From NCBI GenBank assembly GCA_010093515.1, contig MU001676.1:287621-351620 (forward strand): DNA of 64,000 nucleotides, read 5' to 3'. The notes under the pieces were generated by a model, which saw only the letters and a program-made list of their open reading frames with translations, was not told where the DNA came from and did not search any database. The number at the start of each line of letters is the position of its first letter. Position 1 is the stretch's first letter. Of the stretch, positions 55,920 to 64,000 are shown piece by piece. Source of the DNA: Lineolata rhizophorae (Eukaryota > Ascomycota > Dothideomycetes > Lineolatales > Lineolataceae). The position numbers and the translations under genes were made by a program.

Positions 55920-56730
55920 GATGCGACAAATGCTGGCGGGCGGACCGTAGAGCAAAGAATCGAGATTGCAAGACAGCAGAAGGGGCAAAGGAGGAGAAGG
56001 AGTGCTGCCTAGCACAAAGAGGAAGGGCAAAGGAACGCGATATAAGTAGCAACCCAGTAGGAAGCTGCGCACTGCGGGTTTCATGTGCAGGGCAAGTGGA
56101 GCATGACGAGGCCCGCCAAGCTTTCTCGGCAACCTCCATTCCATTGGTCCTGGCGTTCCCTCCGCCACAGGCGGCCGCAACGCCGCGCAGTGTGGCTGAG
56201 GCGCCCAATAAGAGGCGCTTTGCGGAGTAGGTGTTTGGTTGCCCGTATCCATTGCGTGTAGGTACTACGTAGGGCCACGCGTCGACATATCATCACAATG
56301 CTCACCAGCTCGCAGAGCCGATTACCGCGAATGTTCAACTTTAACCTCCTTCGGTCCGAGTCGCGAGCAGTCCGACTCCGCGGATACGTTTGTTGGATTC
56401 CAAAAGGCCCCATTCCTTACGAGACAGCCAAAGCTAGGTATGGCAGGCGCTTCCAGTAACCGCACTGGAACACAATGAAGAGTCTCTTTGCTCTTACCAT
56501 TATGCCATATTTAGACAATATCCTACACCCTTAGAGACAAGCTCGCCAAAATAACAGGCCAACAAATAAACCAGGGAATGCTCGCTCGAAGCACACCTCT
56601 CAGATGTCTTTTTGGAACCGCAATAACTCCGTAGCAGCCACATTAAACCGGTCGGACGTGCATTCGCAGCGAGGAACATTTGGTAGAAGGAAGCACGGAT
56701 AGTGAGCTGCCCTTTCTATACAATGCCAAA
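55920..56730. other. Gene-free stretch between CUE5 and EMP24
   Basis: This is the CUE5 promoter and leader plus the EMP24 3' flank. Frames at 55815-56413 (-) are open because of GC content and carry no motif. No gene is visible. Confidence 0.5.
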
Positions 56731-57539
56731 TCATACAACTCGCTTGACCTATAGGGCACATTGTCAGTTCTTGCCCGCATCGTCGTAAGAATTCCCTCAC
56801 CTCGAAAAACCGTTTCAGCCACCAGACCTGAAAAACACCCTCCGCGACCAAAACCATAAGCTGGAATATGCTCCACCACTTCACCCGTGCATTTGTGCTC
56901 TCGGCAGTGTTGCGGTGCGTCCGCTCGCGGACAACAATATAGCCTTGCTCGTCCTTGACTTGCGCGACTAGCTCCGAAAGTTGGCGCACTGCAAAATTTA
57001 GTATCCCTTTCCTACCAACAATAAATGGCAATGTATTAGGCATCTCTTACCCTCCTTCTCGAGCGGATCTTGTGGCGCCTCCGACTCCGGTACGTAGACG
57101 ATGCCGTGGACGTTAAAGGACACTTCCTTCGACGTTGAGGACCAGTGTTCGTTGCTGAAGCAGTACATGTACCTGCCATCCTCCTTGGCTGTGAAAGAGT
57201 GATCGCCAGATGACACGCCGCGCTCGTGGACTTGGTAGCCGCCCTTTGGCCTTTGGATCTACAGGGAAGTTAGAGAGTTAGCAACGTGCACGCCATGATC
57301 ATGAAAAATAAACCGCAGTTTGCGAGGTAGGATATCCATACCCAGAAATCAATATCCAAATTTCCACTACCACCGAACTCGCGATCGCCGACTTGGAATG
57401 TGACGGTCATCTTGTCGTCGGCGTGTAGGGTCTCGTGGAAACACTCTCGCGAATGTGCCTTCATCTGGATATTGTGCGCAGACACCACCTGGAGCAAGCC
57501 GGCGAAGGTCGCCAGGTACGCGACGAGGAATAGCAACAT
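56731..57539 (-). CDS. EMP24: p24-family COPII/COPI cargo receptor Emp24
   Basis: Four exons (minus): 57539-57342, 57258-57051, 56988-56801, 56748-56731. The phases agree and the product is 203 residues, the length of yeast Emp24. It has a signal peptide (MLLFLVAYLATFAGLLQVVS A). The GOLD domain follows with the two conserved Cys (AHSRECFHETL and YMYCFSNEHWSSTSKEVSFN), then VDFxVxG-like FNVHGIVYVPE, a coiled coil (RQLSELVAQVKDEQGYIVVR), a single membrane helix (SIFQLMVLVAEGVFQVWWL) and the cytosolic tail KRFFEVKRVV. The tail carries the diphenylalanine COPII export motif and a basic COPI-type signal. p24 proteins cycle between ER and Golgi and sort GPI-anchored cargo. The last exon is 18 nt and supplies the final five tail residues. 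Confidence 0.95.
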
Positions 57540-58371
57540 GGCGCAATTAAAGAAGAGAAAACGGCTGTGAGAGAAATGGATGGAGCTGTCTTCTGGGACG
57601 GATTTCTACTTCGTTTAGGGGATCTGAAAGGCCAGCTCGCCGGTATCGGATTATCATAATGCCGGCAAACCCAATACATATGTAACCACAAGCCACCTGC
57701 CTCCGTGGCCCCTCCCCCGGACTTCCACAACCCCTCAGGTAACCTGAGGATCAGCTTCATGACACAGAAAGCAAAGCCACCTGTTTATGACAAGCGGTTG
57801 CTAAATCTGTCACTTTTGATATATGGGTCGAAATTTTTGTCTTGCCTGCGACTTCACTTCACGTGCCTGTGTTTGAGTCCTAGCGCGTTATGCCGCATGC
57901 TGTTTACGCGTAGCAAACGGAATCTCTTGTGGCTTCACCTTTCTTACCGTTAATGAGAGAGGCAATGTCTGTTTTTGGAGTTCCGGCATGTGTTGACATG
58001 GTTTCGTGAGGCGTTGCCTCACGGAGTATTATATTCTAGTCAAATCCCTTTATGTTATTGCTAGTGAGGCAATAGACAGGGCACTAATGGAAATGCGGCG
58101 AATTGCAAGTATGAACCAATTCATTGCTGTTGCAACTTCAAGGAACTGTCTTCGCTAAGCCGCGTCACTCGCGATCCGTTTCTTACCCTCCATCACACTG
58201 TTAGTAGGATACCGACAATGCCACACGTGTACTCTATAGTTGGACGTGAGGCTTTTGCGAAGAACTTCTCACCTTCGTTTAGAGTCCGGTCATTTAAAGA
58301 GCCCAAAACGTTGCACTTCTTTTGCGAGCAACAGCTACAAAGCTTTTGGAATTCGAACAACTCTTTCCAAA
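57540..58371. other. Divergent intergenic region EMP24 / GNAT gene
   Basis: This holds both promoters. It contains a perfect 8-bp hairpin (58005-58023) described separately. No other feature was recognised. Confidence 0.5.
58005..58023. repeat. Perfect 8-bp inverted repeat with 3-nt loop
   Basis: CGTGAGGC-GTT-GCCTCACG forms a perfect hairpin. A further GTGAGGCA copy lies about 45 bp downstream (58061-58068). It could be a factor site pair or the remnant of a small inverted-repeat element. Chance is not excluded. Confidence 0.5.
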
Positions 58372-59415
58372 ATGAGCGCGCCAACGTATAAGCTGCGCCG
58401 TGCGGAGTATTCTGACAATTCTGACATTCCTGCCGTCACAAAGGTCATTTCTCAGGCCTTCAAAGATGATGCTGTTTTTGGGCACATGATGCATCCACAC
58501 CGTTTCTGGTTCAAGCGTGACTTCAAAGGCTTTTTCGGGCGCCATCTGGGAATCAACTGGTGGAATTGGACGCACGTTCTGATCATCGTGACAACTAGCA
58601 CACCCAAGGGAGAACGAATCGTTGGCGTCGCCGACTGGGAGCGGCACGGCAAGCATGCGCGTGAGGCCGGATTCGGACTTGCCTGGTGGGATCCGCGTAA
58701 GCATTTCCCGTTTGATATTCGGTGGTTATTTCCTTCGCTCTACAACTTCGCCAAACTGCTCTCGACAATCATGCTAATAGATTATTTGCGTCTAGAGAAC
58801 CTCATAGCACCTTCTATTTCAACTGCCAATTCTGCATTGGGGTTCTTCATATGGCCAAACCGTGCGCGCAACCCTAGCATACCACTTGGCGTGGTCGACT
58901 CAGCCTATACGTTCAACCACTTATGGCCGGATTACGACATTATCGACAAATGGCATTTGAAAGTTTTAGCCGTGCATCCGCTACATCGACGAAAGGGAGT
59001 CGGCGAAATGTTATTGGACTGGGGCTTACGAGCCGCTGACCGCGAAAACGGATTTATGACTGTTGATGGTGACTCTACTATGTTTGAACATGTTGTGGAG
59101 GATATCATGGAAGGGACTTGGGTCTCGGCCGTTAGCCCGGAATATACGATGGACTTCTTCAAAGCCTTTGGATTTTCCGAGGGGTTTATTTGGAGCCCGA
59201 AAGGGGTAGGTCAAGACATGTGGCATGTGTCCTCAGGCGCTGTCATGCTCCGAGCACCTAATGCTCGAGTTAGCAGACGTCGCAACACTCGCCCTGTGGC
59301 TCTCCCCAGGGGTACAGAAGGTTCTGACTCCCAGAGACAAGTCGCATGGAGGTGCTTGTTTGAAGCTTGCTTTGACACCGAGCAGGGTTATCAGTGGAGA
59401 GTATACCCACAGTAA
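58372..59415 (+). CDS. GNAT-family N-acetyltransferase
   Basis: This single-exon gene encodes 347 residues from MSAPTYKLRRAEYSDNSDIP. Typical GNAT features are an N-terminal substrate-side segment (ITKVISQAF-like VTKVISQAFKDDAVFGHMMH), IVGVADWERHGK, and the acetyl-CoA motif A: WHLKVLAVHPLHRRKGVGEM (R-R-K-G-V-G pyrophosphate loop, about residues 195-215). The later part FFKAFGFSEGFIWSPKG is the usual C-terminal strand-helix. The segment between ADRENG and SPEYTMDFFK is longer than in similar fungal GNATs, but no consistent intron could be found. The C-terminal 60 residues (VSRRRNTRPVALPRGTEG on) look less conserved and might be an extension. This type of fungal GNAT has no fixed substrate, and it is often found in accessory regions. 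Confidence 0.85.
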   Translation: MSAPTYKLRRAEYSDNSDIPAVTKVISQAFKDDAVFGHMMHPHRFWFKRDFKGFFGRHLGINWWNWTHVLIIVTTSTPKGERIVGVADWERHGKHAREAGFGLAWWDPRKHFPFDIRWLFPSLYNFAKLLSTIMLIDYLRLENLIAPSISTANSALGFFIWPNRARNPSIPLGVVDSAYTFNHLWPDYDIIDKWHLKVLAVHPLHRRKGVGEMLLDWGLRAADRENGFMTVDGDSTMFEHVVEDIMEGTWVSAVSPEYTMDFFKAFGFSEGFIWSPKGVGQDMWHVSSGAVMLRAPNARVSRRRNTRPVALPRGTEGSDSQRQVAWRCLFEACFDTEQGYQWRVYPQ

Positions 59416-59628
59416 AACTGACGTTCTCAGGTGAGCTGGCTTTAACACCTCACATGATGCGAAGTAGATAGTAGCCTTGATTTGAGCATAGCATAACTAA
59501 TCTCTTTGATATCTAATGACCTCGCCCTTCTTTGAGCAAGCATAACGGCCCAAATTAAATAATAATCCTTTAAACACCACACATTCAACTTAGAGTCTAT
59601 GTAATATTTGGGTCGTCTCCTATCAGAT

Positions 59629-61382
59629 TCATAGGGATACCCCTATACTATCTTCATTACCTCGTGTCACTCTCCACTGCACTTCACGTCGAATGATCCT
59701 CTCCTGCGAGGATATGTGCCCAGCAGTAGTCATCGAAGAATCGGAATGCCCACTAGCCAATGTCTCCCTCCCGGTTGGATGATACACAGCGACAGAATGA
59801 CTAATGTTCTCCGGCCGCAGTGTTTCAATTTCGAGGTTATCCTGCGGTGCTGGCGATCTCCGCCCGTAAGGCAATGCAGTCCCAGGTCTAGGAGGAGTCG
59901 TGCAATTGTTAGGTGTTCTGTGATCCAAGGCATATGCCCCAGCCGAATGATCTCGACAAGCATTCATGTCGCTTTTGACAATGCCCAAGCACGTCGGACA
60001 GATCGTAGGGCTGACCGGGCCCTCAGCATCCTCGCTCCGCAGCGAGTCCATTTTGAACTTTCCACCGCCCGTACCTCTACCACCATCGCCATCACGGCGC
60101 CAGAGCACGCTGCGAATTCTACTCCCTGTACCGCTCAAATTTGTTCCGTGGGTAGTGTAACCATTTGACCCGTATGGGCGCGAAGAATAACCAATCTCGA
60201 GGCCGAGGCCGGTGTCGAAACTCTTGATGAAGGATTTGAGGCAGGGGATGGTTGCGGAAATGAGAGAGTAGCCTAGCTCGACTTGATGCCATATCACCCA
60301 AGGCGTCACATTAACGCCAGGTAGGAGGCCATTGGTCATACTACGGGAGATTGCATTGAGAAAGAGGAGGGAAAAGGCTGCGACACTATGTTTCAGAGAA
60401 GTTAGTGCTCAGTTCTGCGCATGTAGGTTTACAGTGGGGTCGCAACGTACGGGAGTCGAAACATGAAGGCGAGAACGACGCGAAATTTGAGGTCAGATTT
60501 CATCTGCAAGTTCCATACCAAATATACTGGTAGACATGCGAACACGATCTCCGTAGCGACGTCAATTGCAACGACAACTTTCCAACGGGTTGTCTACAAA
60601 GGAGTCGCACGCTCGTCAGCTATCGAAATTCCTTCTATCTTTCCACATTGCTAATCGTGTTGGCAATATTACCTTGTCTGCGCAAAAAGCCGCATGGGGC
60701 AGATTAGGGTCTATTGGCCTTAAATCACATCTTGCGGATACAGCGATAGAAGATGCAACTCCCCAAATGATGGAAAGGGCAAGGAGTCCATTGCATAGCA
60801 GCCGGAACCTGCGGAGGTCTCGCGTGAATACTCGTCGAATTAACAATATAACAGATGCTTTTGTGGCGGCCAGAGCGAGTATGATAAGGATTGCATTCCC
60901 AAACATTGCCTACGCACGCACTAGGTTTTAGCTGGTTGATCCGAATCTATGTTGGGGGAATTGTATAGGGTAACTGTTTCGAGGAACTTACGTGAGCCAA
61001 GACAGTTTGCGCCGAATCGCTCACGATCCCAAAAGATTTTCCAAGCCCATTTGCCACCGCGTACATTACCGCGGCGAACTGGCCAACTGTAAGTAGCTAA
61101 AACTCTACTGTTAGCTGTGCACATATTGTCCATTTCCATTAGAGCCAATGCAGGACAATTTCTGCGCCGTGTACACACCTCGGCTCCGACCATTGCCCAA
61201 TCATCCAAGCCGAATATGTGCCATTTGATGTAGCAGCGGGTGAAAAAGGTAAGTGAAGAGTAGACTAATGAAAGGAAGACTGTAATCCATATTTGGCCAC
61301 CATGATCATGGGGGGTAATGGTTGAAAAGCGGTTGCCGTCATACTGGCGTGCAAGGACGGCGATCATGTCGAGTGAGAGCAT
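59629..61382 (-). CDS. Fungal rhodopsin-fold integral membrane protein (Pth11-related 7TM)
   Basis: Five exons (minus): 61382-61179, 61096-60992, 60909-60673, 60593-60451, 60385-59629. The phases agree and the product is 481 residues. Seven hydrophobic segments are seen, including WITVFLSLVYSSLTFFTRCY, LTVGQFAAVMYAVANGLG, MFGNAILIILALAATKASVI, LLALSIIWGVASSIAVSA, IDVATEIVFACLPVYLVW and RLPVAAFSLLFLNAISR. Signature pieces are KWHIFGLDDWAMVGAE (the 'DDW' after helix 2), KSFGIV, SVILLIRRVF and WKVVVAIDVATEI. The C-terminal 190 residues are Ser/Thr/Pro-rich and cytosolic. This large filamentous-fungal family (rhodopsin domain, Pth11-like without a CFEM domain) is proposed to sense surfaces or chemicals, but few members are studied. 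No retinal-binding Lys is evident at the expected site, so light sensing is unlikely. Confidence 0.9.
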
Positions 61383-62321
61383 GATGCAAAGACACAGTTA
61401 TGATGGGCAAAATCAAGGGTTTGTCAGTAGAAATGCTACAGACAACTAGCCTAAGGCTTGAAGTCACCCAGAATATGCACTATGCGTAAACACAAAGCTA
61501 GCAAAGCTAGTCAACAATTAAAGCCATCGTTGTTGCGAGAGAGGTAGAAGGTGCAGGAGAAGGGCAAGAAAAATTTGATCAGCAATAGTATCAGGGCAGT
61601 GATAAAACGCCCTGATAATAGAACTAGTCACTTACTGCCAAGGCAATACTAATAAAGTACACTCGTTGCTTCACAACATGAATGAGAATGTCCTTTCCGA
61701 ACAGTCAGGAGTGAGGCCTGGACTGCTAAGACGAACACAGAAGCCCCAGCAACAGCAGAGGCTCGTAGTTAATTCGTGTCCGCTTTTTAGCAAAGGCTCT
61801 CTGTTCTCCTTCCGTCTGGCTGCCGCTTTGCCCTGTCGATAGATGACCCACTAACCTGGGGTCATGCTGTGTATCGTTGCCAGCTGGGGATTCCTAGGGT
61901 TGCAGCACTGAAATGCGGCCCACCTGAGCTCGCCGGTCGCCAACTCGTATTCGTACCACTCATAGAGCGAAACGAAGCGGTGCCTAAGGAATACAGGAGC
62001 TGCAGGTCAAGGTGGCACAAGGGTTAGAGCGCCAACCAAAGTGGCTGGAACAGTACAACTAGGATACGAGCAAAAAATGGTGAAGCATTCCTTAAAACCA
62101 CAAACTTTTTACTTGCTTTGAAGATTTCAGAACAAGGTCAATACTTGGCCCTCTATGAATTTGATCCCTATTTGGTGTCCGAGAAAATAGGCAAGAACAT
62201 GTGACGAACCATTCTAAGTTCCGAAGCCCTGAGTTACTGACATCCATTTTCGCACGAAGTACCGCACCTAAAGGAAATGTTCTTGAACTCCCAGTTTGTC
62301 TTTCAGTTCCACATTTGGATC

Positions 62322-62524
62322 TCAGTCAAGGATCGCAAACGCCCATATCAAAAGGATGATCACGCGCAGATGACACCAAGGGCGTTGGACGCGCCATTGT
62401 GCAACGACAAGGAGTCCCGGTACTGCGATGATGCCACGTAGGAGGCCAGATGGCTCTATCTTGTTCAACATTAGACAAAAAGCGATTGCTATGAGAATGG
62501 ATGAAAACCAAAGTTTTGACGTGG
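62322..62524 (-). other. Open hydrophobic stretch, possible exon or decayed membrane-protein fragment
   Basis: This is 67 codons open from a TAAAAG acceptor-like site to a TGA. They encode LWFSSILIAIAFCLMLNKIE, GIIAVPGLLVVAQWRVQRPW and LRVIILLIWAFAILD, which read as two or three membrane helices joined by basic loops. There is no good ATG at its head and no partner exon could be fixed. It resembles the end of a polytopic membrane protein, but no family can be named. Confidence 0.2.
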
Positions 62525-63067
62525 ACTTTTACGCGCGTTGTCGGTTACAAGAAAGAAAGCCCACCTATCGCCTCGAGGCTCCGAGTGCCTTCGTTCGGCT
62601 ATGGATACCTATTCTTGCATCTTTTCCAAATTGTCTCATTATTTGTTGAACCCTTTGATTGGACAAGTTTGGAGTCGTCGCCTATGCGGCGCTGGCACAA
62701 CCGCAATCGTATATGTAGTGCATGCGACTATCTGCACGTGGCTCTAATGGGAAATGTCCTCCGCTTTCTTGTGTCACGTCGCTTATAGAAGCATTTGAGC
62801 GCATCTGTTTTGTCGGCCCTTGACTGCGCCCTATTGGGAATTGTGATTCTAGCTCATTTGGTCTTCCGTGTAGGTGTGCCGCCTTGTATTTCTCACGTGA
62901 AAGGCAGGAAGGATGCGATTTAGCCTACTAACGGAGCAACTCATGGGCTCATATTTTAGCTGCAATGAAAGTCTCAAGGCTTCTACCCCAAAAACTGTGT
63001 TGTACTGATATCTATATTTGCCGTAACCCATTTATAAATAATTCATAAGAAATGGTTGAAGCCTGAT

Positions 63068-63101
63068 AGCTCTAGGCACATATCAGCTCTAGGCACATAT
63101 C
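63068..63101. repeat. 17-bp tandem duplication
   Basis: AGCTCTAGGCACATATC occurs twice, perfectly, back to back. It looks like a recent replication-slippage duplication in intergenic DNA. Confidence 0.85.
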
Positions 63102-63311
63102 AGTCAGTTGGCACATCTCACTCTATCCGACAGTGATCAACGTAGACTAGGTATTTGCTATTGTGTAATGGTGAGCAGGGGCCGAAAGGATACGATTATA
63201 TACGTGCGAGATCACTAGGTTCTTCAACCTCGTTCATGCGCATTATCGACGCACTCCCAAGAAGTTTCAGCATTTAATATTGTTCTGCTTACAGAATAAT
63301 TCCCGCGTCAT

Positions 63312-64000
63312 TTAAAACCCAACTTTCCTGCGTTTCTTTCCCTTCCCCGAAGCTCCAGCTCCAGCTACAGTTGTGCCCATATCCGGCCTCCCACCGTGTC
63401 TCCCTGGAACAGTCTGCGACAACACAGCTCCGGGCGGTTGCTGCGAGCCCGTCTGCTGCGACTGAGAACTCATCATGGTCCCGCTAACGCCTGGGCCGGG
63501 AGAGCTCCTCCAGAGTGGGTCTGGCCGCGTCTGGCTAGACTGTAGTTGCAGCGGAAACTGTGGCTGCAATCTAGATTTTACTTGCGATGACAACGGCATA
63601 CTACTGCCCGCCGCGTTCCCCGCCGCGGGAACGGTGCTTTGTCCTTCATTTGTTTTTCTGGCCTCCCTCCTCGCAACTGCCTTTTTCCTTGTGCGGCTAT
63701 CTTCCTCAGTATCATCTTCATTGCTTTCTTCTAGCTCAGTAAGAACAGCTCGCCGAGTCCGATTCCACTCGTACGTATCTGGATTTGCGCCTTCGGACCA
63801 GTGAGCGAGGATACGTGCTTGCTGATGCGACACCGTTAGCGGGGTATCTAAATCTTCATCGTCACAGACCGAAGTGTAGTCTTTGATGCGTTCTTTTCCA
63901 TGCGGCTCGAGAACAAGTCCGGCTAGACCCAAGCCCGAGGTGATAGAAGAAGCGATGGAAGAGGTACGGGAGCGTAGGGAGGGCGTGGGCTCTGGGGTAG
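63312..64000 (-). CDS. RRN6: RNA polymerase I initiation factor, Rrn6-like, C-terminal end (5' part outside window)
   Basis: The minus-strand frame is open from the window edge to the stop at 63312. The visible 229 residues run SLRSRTSSIASSITSGLGLA, ILAHWSEGANPDTYEWNRTR, then a Glu-rich stretch, RKKAVARREARK, a Gln/Ser/Pro-rich linker, and the end VPGRHGGRPDMGTTVAG ... KGKKRRKVGF. The 'HW-x-G-x-(N/D)P-x-x-Y-x-W' block, followed by a disordered region and a final PGRxGGRP plus KKKRxxGF, is the ending I know from fungal Rrn6 of the Pol I core factor (Rrn6/7/11), which recruits Pol I to the rDNA promoter. The WD-type propeller part lies beyond the window, so the call rests on the tail alone. No intron is visible. 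Confidence 0.6.
   Translation of the reverse strand, partial: TPEPTPSLRSRTSSIASSITSGLGLAGLVLEPHGKERIKDYTSVCDDEDLDTPLTVSHQQARILAHWSEGANPDTYEWNRTRRAVLTELEESNEDDTEEDSRTRKKAVARREARKTNEGQSTVPAAGNAAGSSMPLSSQVKSRLQPQFPLQLQSSQTRPDPLWRSSPGPGVSGTMMSSQSQQTGSQQPPGAVLSQTVPGRHGGRPDMGTTVAGAGASGKGKKRRKVGF

Larger units (their letters stand above)
61383..63311. other. AT-rich gene-free stretch
   Basis: This holds the promoter of the rhodopsin-fold gene and the RRN6-like 3' flank. It contains one open hydrophobic stretch (62322-62524, minus) and a tandem duplication (63068-63101), described separately. No complete gene was found. Confidence 0.45.

Noticed and set aside
59050-59150. Possible intron in the GNAT gene between ADREN and SPEYTMDF
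   Set aside because: The segment looks longer than usual, but no GT-AG pair in matching phase was found, so the single-exon model was kept.
1-64000. Transposons, virus-derived elements, CRISPR arrays or rRNA
   Set aside because: No transposase, reverse transcriptase, capsid or terminal-repeat pattern, no repeat-spacer array and no rRNA sequence was recognised. AT-rich gaps could hide decayed repeats, which only a repeat-library search could show.

Overview
The window is nuclear DNA of a filamentous ascomycete (Pezizomycotina; the class cannot be fixed from the sequence). The evidence is: short spliceosomal introns (mostly 50-150 bp) with GTRNGT donors and CTAAY-type branch sites; families confined to or typical of these fungi (DUF2293, DUF1763/LYR, fungal rhodopsin-fold membrane proteins, a Ppg1-type phosphatase with an insert); and no operons. 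Twenty-three genes are supported with reasonable confidence. One further small ORF is tentative and one stretch is an unassigned open frame. Many genes were assembled by hand from several exons whose phases agree.

Layout. 0-1.6 kb: 3' end of a vacuolar Ca2+-ATPase (PMC1 type). 3.2-7.6 kb: a tentative one-helix protein, a Coa2-like protein and the phosphatase PPG1. 7.6-10.8 kb is empty. 10.8-15.6 kb: a 1,577-residue RGG-box protein. 16.8-18.4 kb: a head-to-head pair, ATP17 (ATP synthase subunit f) and TOA2 (TFIIA small subunit). 19.1-23.6 kb: a 36-residue Cys-rich microprotein, a JLP2/CCDC25 homologue, a DUF1763 LYR protein and a DUF2293 protein. 23.6-30.8 kb is an AT-richer, gene-poor stretch holding a seven-exon DUF3237 gene and a secreted GH43 glycosidase. 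30.8-34 kb: a head-to-head pair, RPN13 (proteasome ubiquitin receptor) and RPL6 (eL6). 34.7-43.6 kb is very GC-rich, with a sterol-desaturase-like membrane protein and a giant alpha/beta-hydrolase. 44.7-48.7 kb: NOP4 and a 71-residue Cys/His protein. 49.8-57.5 kb, all on the minus strand: DAP1, a secreted agmatinase-family enzyme, CUE5 and EMP24. 58.4-64 kb: a GNAT acetyltransferase, a rhodopsin-fold membrane protein and the 3' end of an RRN6-like Pol I factor.

How the genes relate. Most of the window is core housekeeping: ribosome production (RPL6, NOP4, RRN6), Pol II initiation (TOA2), the proteasome and ubiquitin (RPN13, CUE5), mitochondria (ATP17, a Coa2-like protein, a LYR protein), the secretory pathway (EMP24) and sterol/haem (DAP1). 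Two divergent promoters carry GTCACGTG boxes. The accessory part is the GH43/DUF3237 stretch and possibly the secreted agmatinase. I saw no complete transposon, virus-like element, tRNA, rRNA or CRISPR array, and no compelling new multigene system. The most novel items are the two tiny Cys-rich proteins, the micro-exons, the PPG1 insert and the degenerate desaturase fold.
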